Shown here piece after piece: positions 34,009-41,629 of a DNA stretch of 64,000 nt. A program made the position numbers and the translations under genes. Below the pieces are notes generated by a model. That model was not told the DNA's origin, searched no databases, and saw only the letters and a list, made by a program, of their open reading frames with translations. This DNA comes from Collinsella bouchesdurhonensis (lineage in GTDB: Bacteria > Actinomycetota > Coriobacteriia > Coriobacteriales > Coriobacteriaceae): NCBI RefSeq assembly GCF_900155365.1, contig NZ_LT699742.1:17633-81632 (forward strand), in the 5' to 3' direction. The stretch's first letter is position 1. Every line of letters starts with the position of its first letter.

Positions 34009-35104
34009 CGGAGTATGTCACCTTGCCCGAACCCTCTACGCAGGTACCCACGCGGAAGGGCTTCTCGCCCATGGCCTCAAGAGCGCGGACCGTTGCATCC
34101 TCGTCCTTGGCAGATACGATAAAGCACAGGCCAACGCCCATGTTGAAGGTCTTGCACGCCTCGTTGGGGGCAAGCTCGGCATGCTCGGAAATGTAGGTGA
34201 TGACGGAGGGCACGTCCCAGCCCATCTTGGATCCGTCGCGCTCGACCACGGCGTCGACATCTGCCGCCAGCGCGCGATTGAGGTTCTCGGTGATACCGCC
34301 GCCCGTAATGTGGGCGATGGCGTGCACGTTGGCGCCTCCGCGCAGCAGCTCGAGCACCGGCTTCACATAGATGCGAGTGGGTGCCAGCAGGGCATCTGCC
34401 AGCGAAAGGCCGCCCAGCTCCTCAAGCGGCTGCTCAAGCTCGGCGCGCTTGGCGGCCGCCTCGGGCGTGCCCGGCACGATGCCGTCGACGCCAATAACCT
34501 TGCGCACCAGCGAGTAGCCGTTGGAGTGAACGCCCGTGGAAGGCAGACCGATGATAACGTCGCCCGGACGGACGTTTGCCGGGTCGATCATCTTGGGGCG
34601 ATCGACAACGCCCACGGTAAAGCCAGCCAGATCATAATCGTCCGGACGCATGACGCCGGGATGCTCGGCCATCTCGCCGCCCACAAGCGCACAGCCCGCA
34701 AGCTTGCAGCCGTCGGCCACGCCCTTCACGATCTTTGCCATGTGCTCGGCCTCGATATGACCGATGGCCACGTAATCAAGGAAGAACAGCGGCTCGGCGC
34801 CAGAAGCGAGAATGTCGTTTACGCACATGGCAACAAGGTCTTGGCCCACCGTCTCGTGGCGGTCGAGCAGCTGCGCCAGCACGAGCTTGGTGCCCACGCC
34901 GTCGGTGCCCGAAATAAGAATCGGGTCTTCCATGTCCTTAAGGGCGGCGGCGGAGAACAAACCGCCAAAGCCGCCAATACCGCCAATGACCTCAGGGCGA
35001 TTGGTTTCCTTAACCATCTGCTTGATGGCGTCGACCGCGCGACCGCCCTCGGCCGTATCGACGCCGGCGTCCTCGTACGTCACGTGCTTGGTATTCTCGC
35101 TCAT
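33998..35104 (-). CDS. purM: Phosphoribosylformylglycinamidine cyclo-ligase (AIR synthetase)
   Basis: Fifth step of purine synthesis, closing FGAM to AIR with ATP. The 368-residue protein has GIGGFGGLFSAA, LISGTDGVGTKLVLA, MCVNDILASGAEPLFFLDY and GLPSTGVHSNGYSLVRK, all diagnostic. Start 35104 follows GGAAA; the frame continues upstream without an SD. Middle gene of purF-purM-purN. Confidence 0.97.
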   Translation of the reverse strand: MSENTKHVTYEDAGVDTAEGGRAVDAIKQMVKETNRPEVIGGIGGFGGLFSAAALKDMEDPILISGTDGVGTKLVLAQLLDRHETVGQDLVAMCVNDILASGAEPLFFLDYVAIGHIEAEHMAKIVKGVADGCKLAGCALVGGEMAEHPGVMRPDDYDLAGFTVGVVDRPKMIDPANVRPGDVIIGLPSTGVHSNGYSLVRKVIGVDGIVPGTPEAAAKRAELEQPLEELGGLSLADALLAPTRIYVKPVLELLRGGANVHAIAHITGGGITENLNRALAADVDAVVERDGSKMGWDVPSVITYISEHAELAPNEACKTFNMGVGLCFIVSAKDEDATVRALEAMGEKPFRVGTCVEGSGKVTYSDER

Positions 35105-35191
35105 CGGATTTCCTTTCGCGTGGAGCGGTTTGGTAACAAAAAGACACAGGCGCCAAGTCACGGGTTGCCGCTCCTGACGCCAAAAGGTGCA

Positions 35192-36865
35192 TTATGCCTC
35201 GGGATGATTCTCTTCCCAGCTCTTATCCTTATCCTTCTCGACAATCGCATCGTCTGCAAAGCGCATGGGCTTGGTGAGGTTGCGCGGCTTGTAGCCTTCC
35301 ATGAACTTGTCGCGACCAAAGCTATCGGGAATAGCCACCGGATAGACACCCGTAAAGCAGGCGTCGCAGTAGCCGCCCTCCGGCATGCACTTGAGCAGAC
35401 CCTCGACCGAGAGGAACGCCAGGGAGTCGGCACCGATGAACTCACAGATCTCGTCGACCGTCTTATTGGCGCTGATCAGCTGCTGCTGGACATCGGTGTC
35501 GATGCCATAGAAGCACGGCCAAATGACCTCGGGCGAGTTGATGCGCACGTGAATCTCTTTGGCACCGGCGCCGCGCAGCATCTTGACGAGCTGCACCATG
35601 GTGGTGCCGCGCACGATGGAGTCGTCGATCACAACGATGCGCTTGCCCTCGATGTTGTCTTTGAGCGGGTTGAGCTTCATGCGCACACCCATGGCGCGCA
35701 GCTCCTGCGTGGGCTCAATAAAGGTACGAGCCACGTAGCGGTTCTTGATAAGGCCCTCGCCATAGCGAATGCCGCTCTCGTGAGCGAAACCCTCCGCCGG
35801 AGGCATGCCGGAGTCGGGAACGCCAATGACCATATCGGCGTTGACGGGTGACTCGATGGCAAGCATGCGGCCCATGTCGTAGCGGCAAGCATAAACGCTC
35901 TTGCCGTTCATGATGGAATCGGGACGAGCAAAATAGACCTGCTCAAAGATGCAGTTTGCCGACTTTTCCGCCGCGGGCATGCCCTGCTCGGAAACAAGGC
36001 CCTCGTCGTTGATGCGTAAAATCTCGCCCGGGCGAATGTCGCGAACGTACTCGGCGCCCACGATGTCGAGAGCACAGGTCTCGGAAGCGACAACCCAGCC
36101 GCCAGCCGTAGTGACTTCGGGCACAGGCTCGTTCGCCTCGGTGCTCTCCTCGAGCGAGGGAAGCTTGGCAGCCGCTTTGAGGTCGGCCTGATCAAGGCCG
36201 CCGTCTACGAGCTTGCCCAGCACGAGCGGACGGATGCCATGCGGGTCGCGGAAGGCGTAGAGGGAGCTCTCGTTGATGAGGGTCATGGCGTAACCGCCGC
36301 GCACGAGCTCCATGGTCTTGCGGATGCCCTCGCGCAAATGGCCGGTGCGTTGGGTAAAGTAGCCAATGAGCTTGGTTGCAACCTCGGAGTCGGAATTTGA
36401 GAGGAACGGCACTCCCAGCTCGATAAGCTGACGGCGCAGCTCATCGGTGTTCACAAGGGTGCCGTTATGCGCAAGCGCGATGATAACCTCGTTGATGGTA
36501 GAGAGGTGCGGCTGCGCAGCCTCCCAGCTCTTAGCACCTGCGGTTCCGTAGCGCACGTGTCCCACTGCAAGCTGGCCGGTAAGCGTGGAGAGGTCGGCGT
36601 TGGAGAAGACCTGACCGCAAAGGCCCAGATCCTTGCGCACCATAACAGTACCGCCGTCACCCACCGCGATACCCGCCGACTCCTGGCCGCGATGCTGCAG
36701 CGCACGCAAGCCAAAATACGTCAGGCGAGCAACGTCGCGCTTTGGCGCCCAAACACCAAAGACACCGCACTCCTCGTGCAGCTGATCCCTATCTTCGTCC
36801 AGCTGCTCCGGCTCGGACACACGTCCTGCGGCGGCCTGGGCCGCATGGATGGTTTCTTGAGACAT
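35192..36865 (-). CDS. purF: Amidophosphoribosyltransferase
   Basis: First committed step of purine synthesis: makes phosphoribosylamine from PRPP and glutamine. The N-terminal nucleophile Cys is Cys33 (EECGVFGVW), implying removal of a 32-residue propeptide. The glutaminase block RALQHRGQESAGIA and the PRPP loop IVVIDDSIVRGTTM are present. At 557 residues it is longer than usual; residues about 222-252 (KAAAKLPSLEESTEANEP) form an inserted acidic loop in the glutaminase domain, and the C-terminus is extended and charged. First gene of the purF-M-N operon. Confidence 0.96.
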   Translation of the reverse strand: MSQETIHAAQAAAGRVSEPEQLDEDRDQLHEECGVFGVWAPKRDVARLTYFGLRALQHRGQESAGIAVGDGGTVMVRKDLGLCGQVFSNADLSTLTGQLAVGHVRYGTAGAKSWEAAQPHLSTINEVIIALAHNGTLVNTDELRRQLIELGVPFLSNSDSEVATKLIGYFTQRTGHLREGIRKTMELVRGGYAMTLINESSLYAFRDPHGIRPLVLGKLVDGGLDQADLKAAAKLPSLEESTEANEPVPEVTTAGGWVVASETCALDIVGAEYVRDIRPGEILRINDEGLVSEQGMPAAEKSANCIFEQVYFARPDSIMNGKSVYACRYDMGRMLAIESPVNADMVIGVPDSGMPPAEGFAHESGIRYGEGLIKNRYVARTFIEPTQELRAMGVRMKLNPLKDNIEGKRIVVIDDSIVRGTTMVQLVKMLRGAGAKEIHVRINSPEVIWPCFYGIDTDVQQQLISANKTVDEICEFIGADSLAFLSVEGLLKCMPEGGYCDACFTGVYPVAIPDSFGRDKFMEGYKPRNLTKPMRFADDAIVEKDKDKSWEENHPEA

Positions 36866-36964
36866 GCTATCCCCTCATGACTCTATGCGTTGGCGTTTAC
36901 CAACTCATTATACGCACAGGTACGACGGCAAACGGACGGCAACGGAGCCTCTCGAGAAGCTTAG

Positions 36965-36998
36965 AAAAAAGTCCGCACCCTCAAACGAGGATGCGGAC
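36965..36998 (-). terminator. Rho-independent terminator after LPKTG gene
   Basis: GTCCGCACCCTC (36971-36982) pairs with GAGGATGCGGAC (36987-36998), 12 bp with one mismatch/wobble and AAAC loop; on the minus strand it is followed by TTTTTT. Confidence 0.9.
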
Positions 36999-37038
36999 CA
37001 ATGTTTCGATGCGAATGCTTGCTCGAAATCGTGGCTTG

Positions 37039-38571
37039 TTAGTTCTTACGGCCCTTAAGCACAGCGACACCAGCAGCGATGCAAATAACGGCCACAACCG
37101 CAACTCCACCGATGATGATCATGGAGTTGTCGCCCGTCTTGGGTAGGGATCGACCAGTAGGCTTCTTGCCCGTCTGGGTCTTGTCGGCAGGCTTGTTGTC
37201 GGCAGGCTTGTCGGAAGGCTTGGGCGCGGGCTCGTCCTTCTTCCACTGGGCGTAGAGCGTTACCGGGGCGGAAAGCTCGACCTTCGCGCCAGCCTCGTAG
37301 CTCGTGCCGGAACCGTCTGCAGCCGTGTTCCAGCCTACGAAGGAATAGCCCTTGCGCACCGGCTTATCGGCCGTGACCTCAGTCTCGGTAACGTGCTCGA
37401 CGGTAGCGAAATCGACAGTTTGCTTATCCTCGGAGCCGTTCAGGTCGTAGGCGAGGTCGTAGGCCTTCTCCTCGACCGGGTCCTTGGTATAGCCGCAGTA
37501 CTTGCACTTAGGGGTTCCCGTACGAGTCCAAGTACCGGCATTGTCAGAGGCCCACTCGGTGTAGGTGACATCGTAGGCCTTGTCGTGCTCGCCGTCGGTG
37601 TAGGAGTGGGTCTTCATCTCGCCTTTGGACGTCTCGCCTTTTTTGGACCACACGAGAGTGCCGTCAATGTAGACATCGGTGCGGCCGGTGTCGTTGCCCG
37701 ACTTGCCACCAAAGCCAAAGAGCTGCGAGCAGGTAGTGATGTCGCGCGCATCCTTAGCATAGTTACCGGTAAAGTTAACCGTATTGGTACCGGTAATGTT
37801 GAGGATGTACTTGAAGTCCCCCATATTAGAGTCGTTGATGTTCAAAGCTTGCTTGTGGAATAACCAGCTGGTTTCCGAGTTGAACGTACAGTCGTTAACA
37901 TTGACGATGATGTTGTTCTTGCCGGCACCGTAATCGGTGTAGACGTTGATGACCTTACCGGTTGCGTTAAAGGTGCACGTGTCAAACGTCATGGTAGGGG
38001 AGCTGTAGGTCCACAAGGAATAGTCTCCACCAGGGGCGTTGAACGTAGTGTTGTTGAACACCGCGGTCTTATAGCCCCAGTAGAACGTCTTGCCTTCAAC
38101 GATGCAGTTATCGACAACGGTGTTGTCGATGCGGATGAAACCAAGGTAGTTCGCATGGGCAGAAAGCATCTTCATGTTCTTGAACGTAACGGTGCCGGCG
38201 CCGTCAAACGAATAGTCGCCGTTGTACTCGGTAGTTTCGTGCTTTGGATCGGGAACCTCGGGACCAATGCGCCACGATGTCTTATCGGTACCGGAACCCT
38301 CAAACGTAAGATCCTTGCCCTTGGTGTGGCCCTCGGAGCTCACCTTGTAGAGCGTATAGTTACCCTCGGGGAGCAGGATGGTCTCACCGCTTTTGGCATC
38401 AGCGGTAGCGGTGGCAAGATTCTCGTAGGTCGCGCCCGTCTCCTTATTGGTAATCTTGGTGACAGTCGCTCCGTCGGCATATGCTGGTGCAACAAAGGCG
38501 CCCAACGAAAACGCCAACGCACATGCCACTATGGCGATGGAGCGGACCCCCGCCCGCATCAGTTGTTTCAT
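37039..38571 (-). CDS. LPKTG cell-wall-anchored surface protein with InlB-type repeat
   Basis: A 510-residue secreted protein. Signal peptide at residues 1-32 (cleavage near AYA-DGA). Residues about 60-280 are Asn/Thr/Phe-rich with pectate-lyase-like strand periodicity (VTFKNMKML, MTFDTCTFN, VNDCTFN), suggesting a beta-helix. A CKYCGY motif follows, then one InlB B-repeat (GYSFVGWNTAADGSG ... LYAQWK) and a Lys/Pro/Asp stalk. LPKTG, a hydrophobic span and LKGRKN end the protein. ATG 38571 is preferred to TTG 38577 (GGAG 9 nt upstream). Role probably adhesion; unproven. Confidence 0.9.
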   Translation of the reverse strand: MKQLMRAGVRSIAIVACALAFSLGAFVAPAYADGATVTKITNKETGATYENLATATADAKSGETILLPEGNYTLYKVSSEGHTKGKDLTFEGSGTDKTSWRIGPEVPDPKHETTEYNGDYSFDGAGTVTFKNMKMLSAHANYLGFIRIDNTVVDNCIVEGKTFYWGYKTAVFNNTTFNAPGGDYSLWTYSSPTMTFDTCTFNATGKVINVYTDYGAGKNNIIVNVNDCTFNSETSWLFHKQALNINDSNMGDFKYILNITGTNTVNFTGNYAKDARDITTCSQLFGFGGKSGNDTGRTDVYIDGTLVWSKKGETSKGEMKTHSYTDGEHDKAYDVTYTEWASDNAGTWTRTGTPKCKYCGYTKDPVEEKAYDLAYDLNGSEDKQTVDFATVEHVTETEVTADKPVRKGYSFVGWNTAADGSGTSYEAGAKVELSAPVTLYAQWKKDEPAPKPSDKPADNKPADKTQTGKKPTGRSLPKTGDNSMIIIGGVAVVAVICIAAGVAVLKGRKN

Positions 38572-38881
38572 ATCCAATCACTCCAACCACTCTTTTGCAT
38601 GCTAAACATGGCATATTACGCCGCGCATATTCGCATGACATTTATATATCAAGGTCATTTTGCCACAGAATATGCCGCAAGGTGTCGCGACAATCAAGTG
38701 TGACCGCTCATTTTGCGGCCATTTCCCTATCGCTTGTAGTTTTGCCACGTTTGTTGTGCAAAAAGGTGCAAAAAACGCCTCCCCCGGCGCATCTCAAAGA
38801 CCCGCGTGCGAAACTCTGATTCGAAGCCCAAAACCTCCCAAACCCAGCAGCCGCCTTGAGAGCCATAGCAAATGGAGGAAC
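38572..38881. other. Upstream region of LPKTG gene and 3' end of HTH gene
   Basis: About 310 bp, AT-rich near the LPKTG start. A short GC hairpin with a T-run on the minus strand near 38776-38792 may end the HTH gene. No gene seen. Confidence 0.35.
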
Positions 38882-39199
38882 CTAGGAGATGAGCCCCGCC
38901 CTTCGCGCGGCTTCGATGACCCCATCGCCGCTCTTGGTAACGCAATAGGTGTTTTCAAGCTGACCACCGTTCTTCATGCGGTTGGCTCTCACCGTCAGAT
39001 AGCCCGCCTCCTCGCACGAAGCAAGGGCACGACGCGCGGTGTCGAGGCTCACGTCCAGCTCGTCTGCAAACGAACGAATCGACGCGCTCACGCCATGGCT
39101 CGATGCCCCACTGCACTTTTTTACCAGTGCCAGCACATGAACGTCCCGATCACGAACTACGATATCGACGGGTACCGTGAGCGTTACTTTCCTAGACAT
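38882..39199 (-). CDS. Small winged helix-turn-helix protein
   Basis: A 105-residue predicted DNA-binding protein. Residues about 38-75 (SIRSFADELDVSLDTARRALASCEEAGYLTV) match a winged-helix HTH of the MarR/replication-regulator type: helix, turn with SLDTARRALA as recognition helix, then a wing with RANRMKNGGQLENTYCV. GAGGAG stands 6 nt upstream of the ATG, so it is likely expressed. No clear operon partner; it sits between the LPKTG gene and the CmpB-like gene and might regulate either. Family not pinned down. Confidence 0.7.
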   Translation of the reverse strand: MSRKVTLTVPVDIVVRDRDVHVLALVKKCSGASSHGVSASIRSFADELDVSLDTARRALASCEEAGYLTVRANRMKNGGQLENTYCVTKSGDGVIEAARRAGLIS

Positions 39200-39811
39200 G
39201 CGTCACTCCTCAGCTGCGTTTTGGCCGCCATCCAACATGCTGCAAAACCCCGAGGAGCGAGAGGACGATTCAAGGTGGCGTCTGCCAATCGACCCATAAA
39301 AAGCAATTGGTCTAGAGAAATCGTTGAGCTACAGGTCGATTTTGAAGACCCCTCCCCCCCGTTATTTAATTCGACGGTTATCATGCGGCCGACCACCGAC
39401 CCTTCTCGCCCAACGTACTTGTATGCACGTTCTATGTAACATTCCTGTGTCGCCTTTTGTGATTTTAGTACACTGATGTATGATTTTTAATTTTTAGTCG
39501 GCGAGTCGCGACGCCGCCTCGGTAAACGCCTCGGTAAAAATGCAAAGGGGCGTTGTCCCCTTTAGAGGGCTGCTGGTTTCGTACCGATTTGCAAAATGCC
39601 ACTTCATCGCTAGCGCACATGCAATTAGGCCGCAATATCAAACGGACACGGCGGCATTTATTTAGCCATCCCCCAGTCGCAATTGGTACATAATCTTCAT
39701 ATAATAGCAATCGGTACACTACCCTTATGCAACCCGCGCACACCGCACGGAGCGCTACCTTAGATGAGCTACCATATGATTCAGGTTTGATTGAAACAAA
39801 AAGGAGCGCTT
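39200..39811. other. AT-rich regulatory gap upstream of CmpB-like gene
   Basis: About 610 bp. Contains TATAAT at 39700-39705 flanked by direct repeats GCAATTGGTACA (39679-39690) and GCAATCGGTACA (39707-39718), a CGCCTCGGTAAA direct repeat near 39511 and 39523, and a small AAAGGGG/CCCCTTT hairpin near 39543-39562. A 70-codon minus frame (39184-39396) overlaps the HTH start but lacks coding character. Confidence 0.45.
39679..39718 (+). promoter_or_regulatory. Promoter with flanking GCAATYGGTACA direct repeats
   Basis: A consensus -10 TATAAT lies between two 12-bp repeats differing at one base, 28 bp apart. The arrangement suggests an operator for a dimeric or paired regulator over the promoter of the gene at 39812. 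No good -35 is present. Confidence 0.5.
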
Positions 39812-41065
39812 ATGGCGCGCAATATGCTTGATCCAAAAATCGTCACCGAATCGGAAATTCGAGAGCTTCCCCTCTTCATTAAAATCTACGGCGGACTCTG
39901 CATCACCTCCGGTGTCATCTCGATTCCGGTCTACCTGATGTTCTTTGGCTACATTGCCCAGCAACTCATTCAAAACCCCGACACCGTGACCATCGGTGCA
40001 AACCCACTTGTAGCCCTTGTCATCGCCATCGTCGGTATCTCGTTTGCCGTACTCGACACCGTGGGCCTTATCGTTTTTGGCATCTCGCTCATCAAGAATC
40101 GCAGACGCCACGCTGCACGCTGGTCATACGCGCTTATCGTCGTCACCATCATTCAGATCATCATCGATATGATGCTTAGCGGTATCGGGTCGCATCTCAT
40201 CCGACCTGCCGTACAGCTTGCGATTCTCATCGCCCTCTCAATCACCGTCGACCCATCGCTTCGCCAGGAGCGCGAGCTGCAGCGTCGCCTGCGCAACATG
40301 ATCAATCGCGAGGCCGCACGCGATGCCATGCTTGGCCGTGACGAGACAGGCGAGGGGTTCATTCGCCTCAACTTCTTCAATCTGTTCTGGGTATTTGTCG
40401 CATGTAGCGTTATTGGCCTGGTGCTTGAGACCATCTGGCATATGGTTGTGGTGGAGCCGGGTGTTTATCAAGATCGAGCCGGCCTCCTCTTTGGCCCGTT
40501 CTCGCCTATCTACGGTTTTGGCGCCCTGCTCATGACGGTGGCGCTCAACCGCTTTTATAAAAAGAACCCGATCATCATCTTTATGGTGAGTGCATGCATC
40601 GGAGCGCTTTTCGAAGTGGCCGTCGCCTGGTTCTTGCAGATATCGTTTGGTGTTGTTGCCTGGGACTACAACCACATGCGCCTCTTTGGCATGCCCGACC
40701 CCATCGCCGTGCTCTTTGGCGGCCGCACCTGCACGATGTTCGCTGGCATCTGGGGCTGCCTGGGTCTCGCATGGATTCGCGTGCTCTTGCCGCGCTTGCT
40801 CAAGCTTATCAACCGCATCCCCTGGACCTGGCGCTATTCGCTTACGTCCATCTGCACGCTTCTCATGCTTATCGACGGCGTCATGACCCTGCAATCGCTC
40901 GACTGCTGGTTCGAGCGCGTAAGCGGCCTCACCCCGCAAACGCATATCGAACAGTTCTATGCCGCTCATTTTGACGACGATTACATGCAGCATCGCTTCC
41001 AAAGCATGACGATCACGCCGCAGGATACCAGTCGCGTGCTCAGCGCCGAAGACAGTGCCGCCTAA
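39812..41065 (+). CDS. Putative ABC-transporter-permease-like membrane protein (CmpB/PF06541 type)
   Basis: A 417-residue multi-span membrane protein. The N-terminal half has about four spans; the C-terminal half carries FGPFSPIYGFGALLMTVALNRF and ACIGALFEVAVAWFLQ, typical of the CmpB-like family annotated as putative ABC transporter permease. No ATPase gene is adjacent, and the true function of the family is unknown. AAAGGAG is 6 nt before the ATG. Its promoter has tandem 12-bp repeats, so expression may be controlled. Confidence 0.8.
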   Translation: MARNMLDPKIVTESEIRELPLFIKIYGGLCITSGVISIPVYLMFFGYIAQQLIQNPDTVTIGANPLVALVIAIVGISFAVLDTVGLIVFGISLIKNRRRHAARWSYALIVVTIIQIIIDMMLSGIGSHLIRPAVQLAILIALSITVDPSLRQERELQRRLRNMINREAARDAMLGRDETGEGFIRLNFFNLFWVFVACSVIGLVLETIWHMVVVEPGVYQDRAGLLFGPFSPIYGFGALLMTVALNRFYKKNPIIIFMVSACIGALFEVAVAWFLQISFGVVAWDYNHMRLFGMPDPIAVLFGGRTCTMFAGIWGCLGLAWIRVLLPRLLKLINRIPWTWRYSLTSICTLLMLIDGVMTLQSLDCWFERVSGLTPQTHIEQFYAAHFDDDYMQHRFQSMTITPQDTSRVLSAEDSAA

Positions 41066-41078
41066 ACCCCAGGCCGCT

Positions 41079-41126
41079 CGTGCGACAATAGTCCATGTGA
41101 CAAAAGTCCTCAGAGTTGTTTTGTCA
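41079..41126. repeat. TGACAAAA-N13-TTTTGTCA palindromic element, copy 2
   Basis: TGACAAAAGTCC followed by TTTTGTCAC gives the same 8-N13-8 layout as at 16707. An extra direct half-site GACAATAGTCC lies 15 bp upstream. Confidence 0.7.
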
Positions 41127-41185
41127 CCTGTGTCGATGGCGCAGGGTCCATCGCGCTGGTTTGACTCGGGATCCGGACCAAACGA

Positions 41186-41310
41186 GTGGCGGTTATTCAT
41201 TCGTTTGCGGATGAATGGCGGCTTTTGAATCGTTTTTGGGCTCCATGCAGCGTCCAATTGCACGTTCTTCCGCCACTCATTTCAAAATGCACGTTCTTCC
41301 GCCACTCATT
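41186..41310. repeat. AGTGGCGG 29-bp-period repeats: forward pair then reverse pair
   Basis: Forward units start at 41186 and 41215; reverse-strand units share CACGTTCTTCCGCCACTCAT at 41261 and 41290. Both pairs have a 29-bp period. 41268-41290 is an exact inverted copy of 13670-13692. Confidence 0.8.
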
Positions 41311-41431
41311 TCGCAATCTTGGCAGTTCCGGAAAACGAACGCGCCCCACATTGCCCATCGTCACGTATCGCCCATCGCACCACGCCGCCTATCGCCCAAC
41401 ATTGTTCATGATCATCGCTCGGCAAACGTTC

Positions 41432-41465
41432 AAAAAACGGAGATGCGCTTTGCAGCACATCTCCG
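41432..41465 (-). terminator. Rho-independent terminator after sortase B gene
   Basis: CGGAGATG (41438-41445) pairs with CATCTCCG (41458-41465); on the minus strand TTTTTT follows. It lies 165 nt past the sortase stop. Confidence 0.85.
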
Positions 41466-41629
41466 AAAGTAGACGAGTGGCCCAAAACGTGGGCATCCTC
41501 GATTCAAAATCCCAGTTCGCCGCGACGAGGGCTTGCGCGCGTGCGCCGACACGACATCGCGGGGAAATCGGTGCAAAATGCGAAACCCGTCGACGGCTTG
41601 CGCGTGCGAGGGCGCGGCGGCAAAGTGCC

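Larger units (their letters stand above)
41066..41629. other. Repeat-rich convergent gap
   Basis: About 560 bp without a gene. It holds a TGACAAAA palindrome (41097-41125), four AGTGGCGG-type units (41186-41310), the sortase terminator (41432-41465) and, at 41505-41625, a diverged ~66-bp duplication marked by GGCTTGCGCG at about 41529 and 41597. Confidence 0.7.

Noticed and set aside
39184..39396. 70-codon minus-strand ORF overlapping the HTH gene start
   Set aside because: No recognisable domain and weak coding character; the HTH gene has its own strong Shine-Dalgarno.
39465..39743. 92-codon minus-strand ORF
   Set aside because: Lies over the TATAAT and direct repeats of the CmpB-like gene, has no Shine-Dalgarno and odd composition.
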